DNA of 64,000 bases from Paenibacillus guangzhouensis (GCF_009363075.1 NZ_CP045293.1:2232001-2296000), one strand, 5' to 3'. Shown: positions 30,953-40,653, counted from the stretch's first letter. Numbers and translations are program-made. The notes: a model not told the origin generated them from the letters alone.

Positions 30953-32269
30953 TCATTTTTTTTGGGCGACATAATATTCAGTACCATCCTTAGCTTTGAG
31001 TTGTACCTCAGAAAAGAATATATCATCAAAGCGTAGTAAGCCAATTCCCCAATAATGTGGATTCTTTACAGTAAAAACACCTCTACTCTTAGTAATGTCA
31101 TTGGTATGAGGTAACGAATAATCTTTATAAGCTTTCGACGAAGGTGATTTTAATGGATCAATAGCGGGAGCATTAAACAGATTACCAGCTTGTGTTTGAC
31201 TCATAGAGTCCCCCTTAATTTTCATATCAAACTCTGCGAAAGAATAAAAAGATCCATTTGAGGCGGTAGCTCCCTCATCCAAAAATACAGGATAGTAAAT
31301 ACTACGCTGGTCACCTTTTGCATATGGACTTACGACAATCCAGTTTTTCACTTTTGCTGTTGCATAATCCGCGCGTGTAACCAATTCTTTATTTCGAACT
31401 TTAGAAAAGTCGTCGGTTATTTTGCTGTAGTCGTAGCTTTCTGGTAATCTCTCTTTAGGCCATTTTTCATAAGTGGGTGCGATTACCTTCAAGTTTGTTC
31501 CAGTCAATCCTACCGCACGTAATTCTTGTAAACCTTTAAAGTCATCCGGTTGTTTTTTTGCAACAGCCGTATAGCGTGCAATTAAAGTTGCTACCTCTGC
31601 CCGTGTTGTAGTCCGATCCGTTCCAAAATTTTCATCACTACCGACACTCATTAATCCAGTTCCCATTGTTACTGCAACGCTATTTTTTTGAGTTTCAGGT
31701 AGTTTTCCTGTGAAATATTCCTTAGCAGGGATTACAGTATTCGTAACATCCGAAAGGGCAACCTTATATTCAGAGTTAACGACAGCCAGCCCTTGGGCTA
31801 ACCAAATAGCCATCTCACCACGGGTTAATGCTGCATTAGCATCTAACTTACCAGAATATTTCGAAGGATCAATAAACCCTTTTTCTACTGCAGCTTTAAC
31901 GCTTTCAGTAGCCCAAGCAGGCAAATCAGTAAAATTAGCATTATATTCGGTTATAACCGGTTGTTCGGATATACGTCCCAAAATGGTGGCCATCTCTGCC
32001 TTTGTTACAGGTGCGTTTGGCTTAAATGAACCATCTGAATATCCTTTGAAATAGCCATTATTTACAGCTGATTGAATTGCAGAAGCAGCCCAATGAGTAG
32101 CTGGTAAATCTTTAAATTTTTGAATGAGGCTGCTCACAGTGGTTTTTGTAGTATTTAGGACATCCTTAGCCCCGTCTACAACACCGGCTTCTGCATTAGT
32201 TGGTACAATTGTTAGAGCTCCAGCCAAAAGTGTTGCAGCAGAAATTGCTGAAAGTAATACTTTTTTCAT
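30953..32269 (-). CDS. Secreted S-layer homology (SLH) domain protein
   Basis: A 438-residue exported protein; GGAGG lies about seven bases before the ATG at 32269. A signal peptide (MKKVLLSAISAATLLAG... NAEA) is followed by three SLH repeats: FKDLPATHWAASAIQSAV with GYFKGYSDGSFKPNAPVTKA; FTDLPAWATESVKAAVEKGF with ALTRGEMAIWLAQGL; and a weaker third with RTTTRAEVATLIARY. The C-terminal half (about 260-438) has no recognised domain. SLH repeats bind pyruvylated secondary cell-wall polymer, so the protein is anchored at the cell surface. It is a single-gene unit in the accessory region. Confidence 0.85.
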   Translation of the reverse strand: MKKVLLSAISAATLLAGALTIVPTNAEAGVVDGAKDVLNTTKTTVSSLIQKFKDLPATHWAASAIQSAVNNGYFKGYSDGSFKPNAPVTKAEMATILGRISEQPVITEYNANFTDLPAWATESVKAAVEKGFIDPSKYSGKLDANAALTRGEMAIWLAQGLAVVNSEYKVALSDVTNTVIPAKEYFTGKLPETQKNSVAVTMGTGLMSVGSDENFGTDRTTTRAEVATLIARYTAVAKKQPDDFKGLQELRAVGLTGTNLKVIAPTYEKWPKERLPESYDYSKITDDFSKVRNKELVTRADYATAKVKNWIVVSPYAKGDQRSIYYPVFLDEGATASNGSFYSFAEFDMKIKGDSMSQTQAGNLFNAPAIDPLKSPSSKAYKDYSLPHTNDITKSRGVFTVKNPHYWGIGLLRFDDIFFSEVQLKAKDGTEYYVAQKK

Positions 32270-32469
32270 CTTATTTCCTCCAAATGGTCGTGTTGTTTGT
32301 TGAAGTAATTTCTTCATTTCTTATCTCTATCATATGAGGTAATATCTAGGGTGCGCGAACTTCGTCGGTACACAAAATAATATCGGTATATTTGTTTGAG
32401 ATCGTTATTGCAGAGCCTGACCAACCTGAGCCATGCTGATTTCATGAAGAATACATTACCGATCTTGGC

Positions 32470-32580
32470 CGGTCGTCTACGATTATAACGCTCGGAGGAC
32501 TGCGAATTCCCGCGGCACACGCGGCAAATGCTCATCGACATCGATGAGCAGGCGCCCGGTGTGATCCGCCGCATGCAGGC
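32470..32580 (-). other. GC-rich foreign gene tail at the jetA deletion junction
   Basis: Leftward frame L-H-A-A-D then HTGRLLIDVDEHLPRVPREF and AVLRAL-stop looks like the true C-terminus of some protein. Its GC content is much higher than that of the neighbouring genes. Its N-terminal part is absent because the JetA-like frame joins directly upstream. I cannot name the parent gene. Confidence 0.45.
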
Positions 32581-33905
32581 AGCGGTTTTATAAGCTCTAA
32601 AATCTTTTGGCGCTGGGGTCTTGCCAATACTGGTAGCTCTGCCATCTCTATCTTGTCCTCTTGAATGAGTAGTAGAAAGCTTTGCTTGATCTCTTCCTGC
32701 TCCTTCATGTACGATTCGAGCAGTTCTTTTTGCTTGGTTTTGTTGTTTGCGATTCCGCTCATTTTACCTTTGGAGCGATAGCCCGGTTTCCGCGAGCCGA
32801 GCTCAATTGGCTCCTGATCAATGTCCCAGAAGCATTCAATCCGTCCCGAATTATCGTTTTCTTCGCAGGCAAAATGCTTAGTATGGGGGACGCCAATCAC
32901 AAGTGAAGCCAACTCGTGTGCCTGTTCATCGTCGCTTATCTCATAGAAATGCTGTGCTAGGTCCCAAAATTCCTGTTTGCGGCTGCGCAAATACTGCTTG
33001 CTTTCCATGAGACGACTAGCAAAGCGTAGCATTTTTCGGATAATTTCTCCGGTCTGCGTCATAATGTTCTTAGCATCACTGTCTTCCCCACAAAACCAGA
33101 TATAGATGGAACTCCATTCATCTCGCAACCTTTTTTTCACAGCATCGGACGACAATTTTTCACCGAACCGGAAAATTGATAACTGGTATTCCACGACCTG
33201 TTCGATGATCTCACTGATCCATTCATCCTGAAACCTTTCCTCCAGCATGTACTGCAGCATTGGAATCTTCTTTTGGAGTAACAATACGAAATCTCGTAAA
33301 TAATTCACAAGATCTTGTCGACGGACTAAAAAGGCCTCGCTGAGCATTTCATCCTCAGCCTGAAACGATGAAATACGGGCCAGATAGTCGCTCGTTTTCC
33401 GGTCGAGTCTGCGGAAATATTCCATTAAGTCTTCCCACCTGCGATATACCTCTTCGGGCTGAGTGGCGTGATCTATCGCAAGCAATTGCTTAAGAGCTTC
33501 CATAATCCGATCAAACAGCGTTTTATCGAGGGATCCACCACCAAAGTCAGTTATATTAGTCTCCAGTGTCTCTAAAAACCGCTCGATCTGAATAGTGTAA
33601 TGTGTGGCTTGGTATTTAAACCGTTTAGATTTGAACTCTTCGATGGTGTAATAGTCATTCGCTTCTTGTCGCGTGGTAATGTTCTTCCAGCCTTCAAGCA
33701 CGTCCAGGTCTTTTTTTAGATCATCAATGGTATAGGACTCAAAGTCATCAAACTGCTTTAGATGTTGTAGGATATCTTCAGCTTTTAGATGCGTTCGATA
33801 GCCGTGCTGCTCATAAAAAAAACGCAGGATTGGACGGTAGCGCCAGGTATTTCCTGTGTTCAAATAATTCATTTCTTCTATTTTTGATGTGTATATGTTC
33901 TGCAA
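32532..33905 (-). CDS. Orphan JetA-like (TIGR02677/DUF2397) protein with a foreign C-terminus
   Basis: A 457-residue protein with a TTG start behind AAAGGA. Most of it follows the TIGR02677/DUF2397 pattern (NTGNTWRYRPILRFFYEQHG; YRRWEDLMEYFRRLDRKTSD; CEENDNSGRIECFWDIDQEP). This is the JetA-type component of one of the Wadjet anti-plasmid systems, a kleisin-like partner of an SMC-like ATPase. No DUF2398, SMC-like or DUF2399 gene follows. The last 15 or so residues (PACGGSHRAPAHRCR) run into a GC-rich stretch in which another frame encodes the end of an unrelated protein (DEHLPRVPREFAVLRAL, then stop). The system has therefore been cut by deletion, and the gene is probably non-functional alone. 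Confidence 0.7.
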   Translation of the reverse strand: MQNIYTSKIEEMNYLNTGNTWRYRPILRFFYEQHGYRTHLKAEDILQHLKQFDDFESYTIDDLKKDLDVLEGWKNITTRQEANDYYTIEEFKSKRFKYQATHYTIQIERFLETLETNITDFGGGSLDKTLFDRIMEALKQLLAIDHATQPEEVYRRWEDLMEYFRRLDRKTSDYLARISSFQAEDEMLSEAFLVRRQDLVNYLRDFVLLLQKKIPMLQYMLEERFQDEWISEIIEQVVEYQLSIFRFGEKLSSDAVKKRLRDEWSSIYIWFCGEDSDAKNIMTQTGEIIRKMLRFASRLMESKQYLRSRKQEFWDLAQHFYEISDDEQAHELASLVIGVPHTKHFACEENDNSGRIECFWDIDQEPIELGSRKPGYRSKGKMSGIANNKTKQKELLESYMKEQEEIKQSFLLLIQEDKIEMAELPVLARPQRQKILELIKPLPACGGSHRAPAHRCR

Positions 33906-34177
33906 TCGAGATCATCCTTTAATTTACTTATCTAGTACTATTATACCATAGACGAAATAGTACCTTTTATTTATCACATTCGACATGTAAACGCTTTGTA
34001 ACACTAGAAGATAACTAATTAGCAAATAGCTAAATAAAATAAACTGGTAGTCCATTGACGAGAGATTCCGCAATTGAGTTAAAGGCAATCTAACAAGGTA
34101 CTGTGTTCTTTAGAGATCAAGGTAGTGTATCTATGGTGATCGTTAAAACAAAAATAAATTCGCTTTTAAACAAATAC

Positions 34178-34220
34178 TAAATAACCAGTCGCCGAAAAAT
34201 ACTCGACGACTGGTTATTTA
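34178..34220. terminator. Perfect 14-bp hairpin
   Basis: TAAATAACCAGTCG / CGACTGGTTATTTA around a 15-base loop. It lies about 140 bases after the small gene at 34361 and is probably its terminator; it is symmetric enough to act on both strands. Confidence 0.6.
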
Positions 34221-34360
34221 AACTTAAAGGTGATTGATCTATACCTCATGAACTTGTGTCAGTCCAATATGTCCCAAAAAATCGCCTCACCGTATATTCA
34301 CATATCTTTTTTCCGTTTTCCATATAAACAAAGGTGCACCCTTAGAAAGTACATCATCGC

Positions 34361-34582
34361 TCATTTTTTTCGAAATATTTCATTCCACTCTTCGTGGGTA
34401 GACATACAGCGGGAAAGTTCTTCGTAATCTTCTATTGATCCTATTCGTTTTAGATATTGTCGACCACCATCCACACCAACTTTCCCACAACTACAAGTTT
34501 TGAAGTCGTAAATGGTCGTTGACTCTATGGTTTCATTACAATTTAAGCATCTAACTGCATTGCGCAGTATTCTCCTTTTCAT
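34361..34582 (-). CDS. Small zinc-ribbon-like protein (DUF7695-like), paralogue of 11634
   Basis: A 73-residue protein with a good AAAGGAG site before the ATG. It has a CLNC pair (about 12-15) and CSC (about 32-34), followed by the core GKVGVDGGRQYLKRIGSIED. The four cysteines suggest a small zinc ribbon. The core is nearly identical to the protein at 11634, 23 kb away; this copy keeps all four cysteines and has a longer acidic/aromatic tail (STHEEWNEIFRKK). The function is unknown. Its place next to the Tn7-like genes may be coincidental. Confidence 0.65.
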   Translation of the reverse strand: MKRRILRNAVRCLNCNETIESTTIYDFKTCSCGKVGVDGGRQYLKRIGSIEDYEELSRCMSTHEEWNEIFRKK

Positions 34583-34786
34583 ACTATCTCTCCTTTTTAA
34601 ATAACAAAAAGATCGAACTATTTCTATCTTCTCTTACGAGGGTCCGTACCCTTTGTATAGTCAACAATCGGACTATTATTTAATTCACAGTTAGGTGAAT
34701 TAGCCACTTTAAGCTATACTTATATTGGTGGTGTCAAAAGAGCAGAAATCAATATCTCCGTCCTCAACTTAACTAAGATTGCATAA

Positions 34787-34927
34787 GCTCTGAATGTAGT
34801 ATCAGTTGATATATTTGCTTATACACGGATTAGTAATCAATCAAAAGGCAAATCTAAAGACATGGATCAAATCATTGACCTTCTTCTTTCAATTAGTCTA
34901 AAAAGAAGTAAGAAAAGCAAAAAATAA
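34787..34927 (+). pseudogene. Possible gene-end fragment
   Basis: An open frame without a start (LNVVSVDIFAYTRISNQSKG, then DMDQIIDLLLSISLKRS) ends at 34927 and is followed by a rightward terminator. It may be the 3' end of a lost gene. Not recognised. Confidence 0.3.
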
Positions 34928-34955
34928 CTTATTGGAAGTTCTCGATATAACATAA

Positions 34956-34985
34956 ACGGCGACCTTAGTGGGGGCGCCGTTTTTA
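34956..34985 (+). terminator. Rightward terminator beside tnsC
   Basis: ACGGCG/CGCCGT stem followed by TTTTT on the plus strand. It faces the 3' end of tnsC and fits a lost rightward gene better than the transposon operon. Confidence 0.55.
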
Positions 34986-35006
34986 AATCGTGTACCAGTT
35001 TCTACA

Positions 35007-36056
35007 TTAAGAGTTTAGCACAGGCATGTTATTTTTTTGTACCCTTTTTCCTTTTTTTCTTTTAATCATAAGTTTCTCCTTATACTTATTCATTGCATCT
35101 TCCTCAGTTTTAAGTGCAGCCTCTAAGTCAAAATGCGGCTCATTAAAAGGGTTTCCAACAAATGGTCTAGCTACCTGTTTTACTTTCATAAGTGCCTTAG
35201 CCAGATGTGATTCAGTTATATTATCAGAACCCGTTTTAACAGCAATATAGGTCGCATACTCAAGTAACTTCATTACATAAAAAGGTACCCCGTTCGAGAT
35301 ATAGTATAGCTTATCTGCTATTCGTGGATGAGCTAGATTCGCTAATTCAGCAAGAGGAAGCAGTGTGTCGATTTTTTGAAGAAATACCCTAAAAGTAAGA
35401 ATCTCCTCAACCGTACCATATGCAAAAGGCTCTAACGCAACTTTATTACAAAATCTTCGATCCAATTGGGGATTACTAATAAAAATTTTTACTGATTCTG
35501 GCATTCCACAAAGAATAACAGCAATGCCAATTTCTTCAGTAAATGTTTTAACCCAGTTTGATGCTGTAGCTAGCACATATTCGGTGTCTGCATCAATTAG
35601 ATGCTGGAACTCGTCAAAAATAATTACTTTAATCCCCAATTCCTTGACAAAGAAATGGATTCGACTTGTCAACTCAGATTCAGATCCTTTATGGCTAAAC
35701 GGATCCCCCATATCTTCCAGCACTTTCGATGCCAGCATCCTCGGTGTTGCTTTTGGAGGAACGACCACTCTTAGAATAGGAATGTGTGTATATTCCCGAT
35801 CGTCAGTCACTTTAATTTCGCGAGGATATTTTGCCGTAAATTCTTTGGTTACAGTAGTCTTACCGGCTCCAGTTGGCCCAAAAATAAATAAGCCATCCGG
35901 ACTTACGGATCCTTCAGACAAGTCTAGGATCATTTCCATTTCCTCAAGAAGATTATCATACTTTGGGTGGTGGACAATAATCTTTTTGACATGCTCAACA
36001 CGTCTTTTCAATTCCTTTAAATCAGGTACTTTTCCTTCTAATCGCTCAAACTCCAA
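35007..36056 (-). CDS. tnsC: Tn7-like transposition AAA+ ATPase TnsC/TniB
   Basis: A 349-residue AAA+ regulator of transposition. It has Walker A FIFGPTGAGKTT (about 58-68), Walker B KVIIFDEFQH (about 143-152), sensor-like ILCGMPES, and an arginine-rich DRRFCNKVAL. The basic C-terminal tail is KEKLMIKRKKGKR. TnsC links target selection by TniQ/TnsD to the TnsAB transposase. It is the last gene of a tightly packed tnsA-tnsB-tnsC unit; the tnsB stop lies directly before its start. Confidence 0.88.
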   Translation of the reverse strand: MEFERLEGKVPDLKELKRRVEHVKKIIVHHPKYDNLLEEMEMILDLSEGSVSPDGLFIFGPTGAGKTTVTKEFTAKYPREIKVTDDREYTHIPILRVVVPPKATPRMLASKVLEDMGDPFSHKGSESELTSRIHFFVKELGIKVIIFDEFQHLIDADTEYVLATASNWVKTFTEEIGIAVILCGMPESVKIFISNPQLDRRFCNKVALEPFAYGTVEEILTFRVFLQKIDTLLPLAELANLAHPRIADKLYYISNGVPFYVMKLLEYATYIAVKTGSDNITESHLAKALMKVKQVARPFVGNPFNEPHFDLEAALKTEEDAMNKYKEKLMIKRKKGKRVQKNNMPVLNS

Positions 36057-38129
36057 TTAAACCATCTCCTTTCGACCACTCCCCCAACTGTCTGCAATTT
36101 TATCTAGGTCTACGTTGTCAACATGCAAGGCACCAGGTTTAGGTTGTTCAATAATAGATTCATCCTGATTATTAACCGATTTGGATGGTTTTATAACTCC
36201 GCTACTTTCCTCAGGACTTAGAATCGAGATATTCATAGATTCTACAAGTCCAGGGAGCTGTTCGATCGGTACACCTTTAATTGCACTTGCTACAGTCTCT
36301 TTGGCTGCCGCTTCCCTTCTTTTTCTTCTTCTAATCCCTTGGTATTCTAATTTGCACTCTTGTTGAATCTCTTCAATGTTTAGTCTAGCCCTACCCTGCA
36401 GCGAAGAATCATAGTCATTATAAGCACTACCGTCCTTGTTCGTAAGATATGCCAACAATTCTTCATGGATCGGATAATTCTTGTTAATCTTTTTTCTTTC
36501 CAGGCCTCCATTTTTTATGAAGGCTTCAATATAACGTTTATTGAATTCATCTTTTACATAAATAACCCTCATATCAGAGCCATATCGAATTAATACTTCG
36601 CGGCTCCTACCTTCGCGTTCCAAACGCTTTCTTAATTCATTTAATTCTTCACTAAAAAAGTGGTGACCCCTGAGTTCTATTCCACGAGGACCGATTGTGC
36701 GGGTATCACTGTTTGAAGAGAAGATTAGTTCTAAGTACTGACGGTTTTGGGGGATTCTCGGGTGGATTTTCATTTCTTTTAATGTTCTTGACCATAGGCG
36801 CTCTGGCACCTCTTGAATATTTTGCCCTCTATTGAAGTTGTTGGCGACCATGTCGACTATTGCTATATGTGCGATATGATACAAACCTTTAATATCAACT
36901 ACTGCTTTCGCTGCTGAATCATATCGCCCTTTTTCCTCTGGATTTGAAAAAAGTGATCCCACTAATCCTTGAAAAGCTTTATGATTTAGATTCCCTAACG
37001 CTTGTTCAACAGATCCTTTTTGATGACCAGATGCTACCTCGCAATATCTAAGGCCGATGCGAAGAGCCGAACAAACCTCCTCTACTTCTTTTGCGTCATT
37101 CACCCTTGCATTATCCAAAAGTATAGATTGAGGAACCCCATAGGCCGTCCAATTCTTCTCAACTCTTGGGTACAACTCTTTAAAGCCAGTCTTGGGTAAT
37201 ATGCAATGTAAAATTAATTGTTTCCAGTCACCAGCATCAGGCTCTTTTTTATAGATGATATGAAATCCCATTGGTTCACCTGTTGCCTGATCCATTCCGT
37301 ACATTAAGACTGGACGATATAATTCGTCAAGTTCAAAGTCTACGATTAAACAATCAATTGGCGTCCAATCACATTCCATACATTCAAGGGGCCGGTTTGC
37401 TCTTTTATTTGAATGTACGCCATTATGTTTTAGATCTGCTTGATTTCCCCCCATGAGTTCTTTATCACGCTCATATGTATCAACCATTCCCTTCCGTATC
37501 CTTCGATATGTCGATTCTGAAACAATCTTTATATGCGCATGAAATTCTCTAGTCAGATTGATATTATTTATTTTGTCTTCAAGAACGTTATATTCATCTT
37601 TAATAGATAGGTATTCCGCCTTGTTTCCATATTTAAAAATGATGGAAGAAACTTCGATCATTACTTCACTAGAGATTCGATGATCTTTTGGCCCCCTCGT
37701 TTGAGGAATTAAATCTAATTTATTTTCGCGCTTATACCATAATTTAAGCCATCTATAAATCGACGCGGAAGAAATCGATCCATTGGGCTTTAATTCCTCT
37801 GGGTAGTTATCAACATAAGCCTGTATCTGTGATGGCTTTAATCTACCTTGAATAATAGGCTCAATAGCCTGATATCGTTTCTCCATGATATCTTTTTGGT
37901 CACTACAATAATCCTTTATTTCGTATTCAATTACGTTAGTATCTTGCCCTTCGTGTACAAAGATTAACTTCTTCTCATTGTAAGAAGTCAAGATCTCATT
38001 AAGAGGTAGTAATTCCTTTATGTCATGTGATAAATTAAGCACTTCAACTTCATCATCCCTATATCTGAGCACTTCATATACGTTTGTTCCAATACGAAAT
38101 TGCGTACCATACTTAATATCAGTTAGCAT
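36057..38129 (-). CDS. tnsB: Tn7-like transposase TnsB (DDE/rve family)
   Basis: A 690-residue DDE transposase. N-terminal HTH regions (QIQAYVDNYPEELKPNGSIS; SASIYRWLKLWYKR) bind the transposon ends. The catalytic core has D254 (CDWTPIDCLIVDF), D339 (ILLDNARVN) and E375 (HQKGSVEQALGNLNHK). A Mu-type C-terminal domain follows, and the acidic tail would contact TnsC. It overlaps tnsA by seven bases. All three catalytic residues are present, so the enzyme looks competent. Confidence 0.9.
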   Translation of the reverse strand: MLTDIKYGTQFRIGTNVYEVLRYRDDEVEVLNLSHDIKELLPLNEILTSYNEKKLIFVHEGQDTNVIEYEIKDYCSDQKDIMEKRYQAIEPIIQGRLKPSQIQAYVDNYPEELKPNGSISSASIYRWLKLWYKRENKLDLIPQTRGPKDHRISSEVMIEVSSIIFKYGNKAEYLSIKDEYNVLEDKINNINLTREFHAHIKIVSESTYRRIRKGMVDTYERDKELMGGNQADLKHNGVHSNKRANRPLECMECDWTPIDCLIVDFELDELYRPVLMYGMDQATGEPMGFHIIYKKEPDAGDWKQLILHCILPKTGFKELYPRVEKNWTAYGVPQSILLDNARVNDAKEVEEVCSALRIGLRYCEVASGHQKGSVEQALGNLNHKAFQGLVGSLFSNPEEKGRYDSAAKAVVDIKGLYHIAHIAIVDMVANNFNRGQNIQEVPERLWSRTLKEMKIHPRIPQNRQYLELIFSSNSDTRTIGPRGIELRGHHFFSEELNELRKRLEREGRSREVLIRYGSDMRVIYVKDEFNKRYIEAFIKNGGLERKKINKNYPIHEELLAYLTNKDGSAYNDYDSSLQGRARLNIEEIQQECKLEYQGIRRRKRREAAAKETVASAIKGVPIEQLPGLVESMNISILSPEESSGVIKPSKSVNNQDESIIEQPKPGALHVDNVDLDKIADSWGSGRKEMV

Positions 38130-38782
38130 AAACTGTTCTCCTCCCTAACTGCAACACGTAAAATTGAATCATCAGATAGCTTTACATTTACTAAATCGGT
38201 TGAAATCTCTTGTAGGTAAATCAACTGATAAACAGCCCTATAGAAACTTTCTTCATCAATTTCGGCACAAGACTCCCTTAATTCAAAAAGATACATTTGT
38301 CCTGTTAAGTCCAATTGATCCAGAACATGATCCATAATTTCGTCCGACACTTCTTGAGTCCCTAAATGACGAAGCAATGAAAGATTGGTTTGAAAGTACC
38401 TTTGGTTTATCTCCTCCTCTGTGAATACCGCGTAATGCCACCCCTGAGATTCGCAAAACTTTCGACCAACTTCATACTTAATAACATTTGTAGGGTAGTT
38501 CTTAAACCGAACTGCTTTCACCTCAATTATGAAAACACGGTTATCATTTAGGATTAATTTAAAATCTGGAAAGTACTTATGCTTTTTACCGTTCAATAAA
38601 TAATTGATGCATATTGGCTGATAAAAAATTTCTTCAACTTGCTGATCAAAGTCAGCTAGTCTAATAAAGTCCCTTTCAAGGAAACTTTCCCAATGAATCA
38701 TATCACCAGTTTTAAGATATGGTTCTTTTCCACGGAATCCTTTTCTTTTCGGCTTAATTTTTCGAGCTGGTTTGTACGGCAT
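38123..38782 (-). CDS. tnsA: Tn7-like endonuclease subunit TnsA
   Basis: A 219-residue TnsA with N-terminal nuclease and C-terminal winged-helix domains. The basic N-terminus (ARKIKPKRKGFRGKEP) is followed by E32 (HWESFLERDF), D73 (YFPDFKL) and E87-x-K89 (FIIEVKA), the restriction-enzyme-like active site. The C-terminal half (about 130-219) matches the TnsA C-terminal domain, which contacts TnsC. TnsA cuts the non-transferred strand, so this element should move by cut-and-paste. Confidence 0.88.
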   Translation of the reverse strand: MPYKPARKIKPKRKGFRGKEPYLKTGDMIHWESFLERDFIRLADFDQQVEEIFYQPICINYLLNGKKHKYFPDFKLILNDNRVFIIEVKAVRFKNYPTNVIKYEVGRKFCESQGWHYAVFTEEEINQRYFQTNLSLLRHLGTQEVSDEIMDHVLDQLDLTGQMYLFELRESCAEIDEESFYRAVYQLIYLQEISTDLVNVKLSDDSILRVAVREENSLC

Positions 38783-38887
38783 TTCCTTTCACCTCTGTTC
38801 TTTTCATAATTTATGATAAAAGTATTGACTTTTTTGAGGTCAGACAATCATTGTTTTCAGACTTCAAGTAAATTTAATTAAAAACAA

Positions 38888-38921
38888 AAAAGACAGTAAC
38901 TAGATTTATCTAGACTTACTG
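38888..38921 (-). terminator. Terminator between tniQ and tnsA
   Basis: CAGTAA-CTAGAT/ATCTAG-TTACTG stem with one bulge and, on the leftward strand, TCTTTTTTGTTTTT. It lies 20 bases after the tniQ stop, so tnsABC is probably transcribed from its own promoter in the 38783-38890 gap. Confidence 0.7.
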
Positions 38922-38940
38922 CCCCAATTACTTTATAAAT

Positions 38941-40653
38941 TTATGTTTTGTTTTCCAAAATAAACTGTTCAAGATTTGATGATCTTTTTAATAAATACAA
39001 ATCATCGCAAACAATCTTCTCGTTTACAGGAGTTATGCCAATCTTTTTCAACTCACGTAATATCTTCTCTGTTGACTTATATTTTGTTACTCCTGTTTTC
39101 ACAACCATGACTACAGGAATATAATTATTCTTAAACTCTAAGTAATCACATATATTAATCAGTTGTCTACTCTGTTTATTTACTTTTGAGACTTTAATAA
39201 AACCATTGCTTATCCACCTCATTACACTGCTATCTTTAACTCCTAGATCTTTTGATATCTCTTCGGACGAAAGAAAATCACCTAATAATTTTTTTCTTAG
39301 TTCATTTTTATCAAAGTAAAATCGATTTAACCCCAACTCAGAACTCTTTATTTGGGAAGGATTTATTCTCCCTTCTTGGAGCATTACCAAAAAATCTGTT
39401 AAATCTAAATCATATGAAAAACAAAGTTTTGTTGCTTCTCTATATGAGATTAACGATTCTGAATGATTTGAACTACAACGCTCTTCGATTTGTCTGATAA
39501 AATTAACAATCTCCTCCTCATTAAAACTATATTCTGCCTTCCCTTCAATTTTACAGTCAACGATAGGTGTAAGTATTTTTTTTTCAATAATTCTTCTAAC
39601 TTGACTTTGGCTAAGCCCCAACAATCGTACAGCTTCTTTTCCAGTTATTCCTTTCTTTATTCTCTTGCTTGGTAAATCGATAAGCTTAATTTTATTATTA
39701 TCTTTATTTAAATACCCCGATCTCCAATAAGTTTGTATATACTCATCTAGCGCATGTTCTATAAACTCAAATCCAGTTAATCCTATAAAATTATCTAAGA
39801 AGCTGGATTTAATAGTATGCTTCCTATTTCTCTTGGCAATACCATTTAGTGCTAGTAATCTACTCTCATCATTTAATTTATAGAAATTAATTGGCCAATT
39901 TTCATATATTTGAAAGGCTCTCTCACAAGCTGTATATAATTCCCCATTTTTTAAAGGTTGAGATGCGTGGCTATGCTTTTTCCCGTTCTCACCATTGGCC
40001 CATCTTACTGAAAATATCAATAAATAGTATAGATTCTCAAATGATAATTGGCCTAAAACTTCATTTGAGTCAGATTTATTGTTTCCCAATAACCTTTCCA
40101 TTAAATAACTTGAGAGTTCTCCTTGAACTTTTAATACATTTGTATATCTGAAATCAAACCCACACTCACACCTACTAATATCAAACTTTACTGGATTAAG
40201 CAGTTTTCCGCATTTTTCACATTCCTCAATTAATAAACACATATGGATCGGGCATGAAACAAACAAAGAAAGCTCCCACAATAAACTATGAACTTTTCTG
40301 TCCTCTAGACATAGTGGACAAATCCGAGGTCTCGTTAAACACGATCCAAACTGCCTGAACAAGAACTGCATGTTATGGGGTAATTCGTAATAATTTTCAG
40401 AAATCCTAAATCCAAGTATCATTTTCTTTATCTCGTTGTCTTCAAGTCGAAACACTCTCTTGGGAACAAAAAAATCAATAACTTGACTCGGAAAGATCAA
40501 ATTCAATGTTTTATTATAATGCTTCCATCCTGCTAATTTATAAATCCAAATTGGTTCATTATAGTGATTCTCCTCGGTTGTTCTTCGGACAAATCCTCTT
40601 AGGCTTTCATCTATTTTTGGTTTTGGAGTTAATAAAAGCTGATTTTGCTGCAT
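38941..40653 (-). CDS. tniQ: TniQ/TnsD-family target-selection protein
   Basis: A 570-residue protein. An ATG at 40653, eight bases after AAGGG, is preferred to the GTG at 40662 that overlaps the site. The N-terminal TniQ domain (ESLRGFVRRTTEENHY) carries zinc ligands in CPLC (about 112-115), CPIH (134-137), CEKC (145-148) and CEC (162-164). The C-terminal half has HTH-like segments (GKEAVRLLGLSQSQVRRII; SSEEISKDLGVKDSSVMRWI) that could read the target DNA. The length is between short TniQ and TnsD. It is encoded upstream of tnsABC, unlike the tnsABCD order of Tn7. Confidence 0.8.
   Translation of the reverse strand: MQQNQLLLTPKPKIDESLRGFVRRTTEENHYNEPIWIYKLAGWKHYNKTLNLIFPSQVIDFFVPKRVFRLEDNEIKKMILGFRISENYYELPHNMQFLFRQFGSCLTRPRICPLCLEDRKVHSLLWELSLFVSCPIHMCLLIEECEKCGKLLNPVKFDISRCECGFDFRYTNVLKVQGELSSYLMERLLGNNKSDSNEVLGQLSFENLYYLLIFSVRWANGENGKKHSHASQPLKNGELYTACERAFQIYENWPINFYKLNDESRLLALNGIAKRNRKHTIKSSFLDNFIGLTGFEFIEHALDEYIQTYWRSGYLNKDNNKIKLIDLPSKRIKKGITGKEAVRLLGLSQSQVRRIIEKKILTPIVDCKIEGKAEYSFNEEEIVNFIRQIEERCSSNHSESLISYREATKLCFSYDLDLTDFLVMLQEGRINPSQIKSSELGLNRFYFDKNELRKKLLGDFLSSEEISKDLGVKDSSVMRWISNGFIKVSKVNKQSRQLINICDYLEFKNNYIPVVMVVKTGVTKYKSTEKILRELKKIGITPVNEKIVCDDLYLLKRSSNLEQFILENKT

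Noticed and set aside
32314-32574. 86-codon leftward frame MRRITPGACSS...
   Set aside because: It reads the GC-rich junction in a frame different from the one that gives a sensible protein end (DEHLPRVPREFAVLRAL) and has no ribosome binding site.
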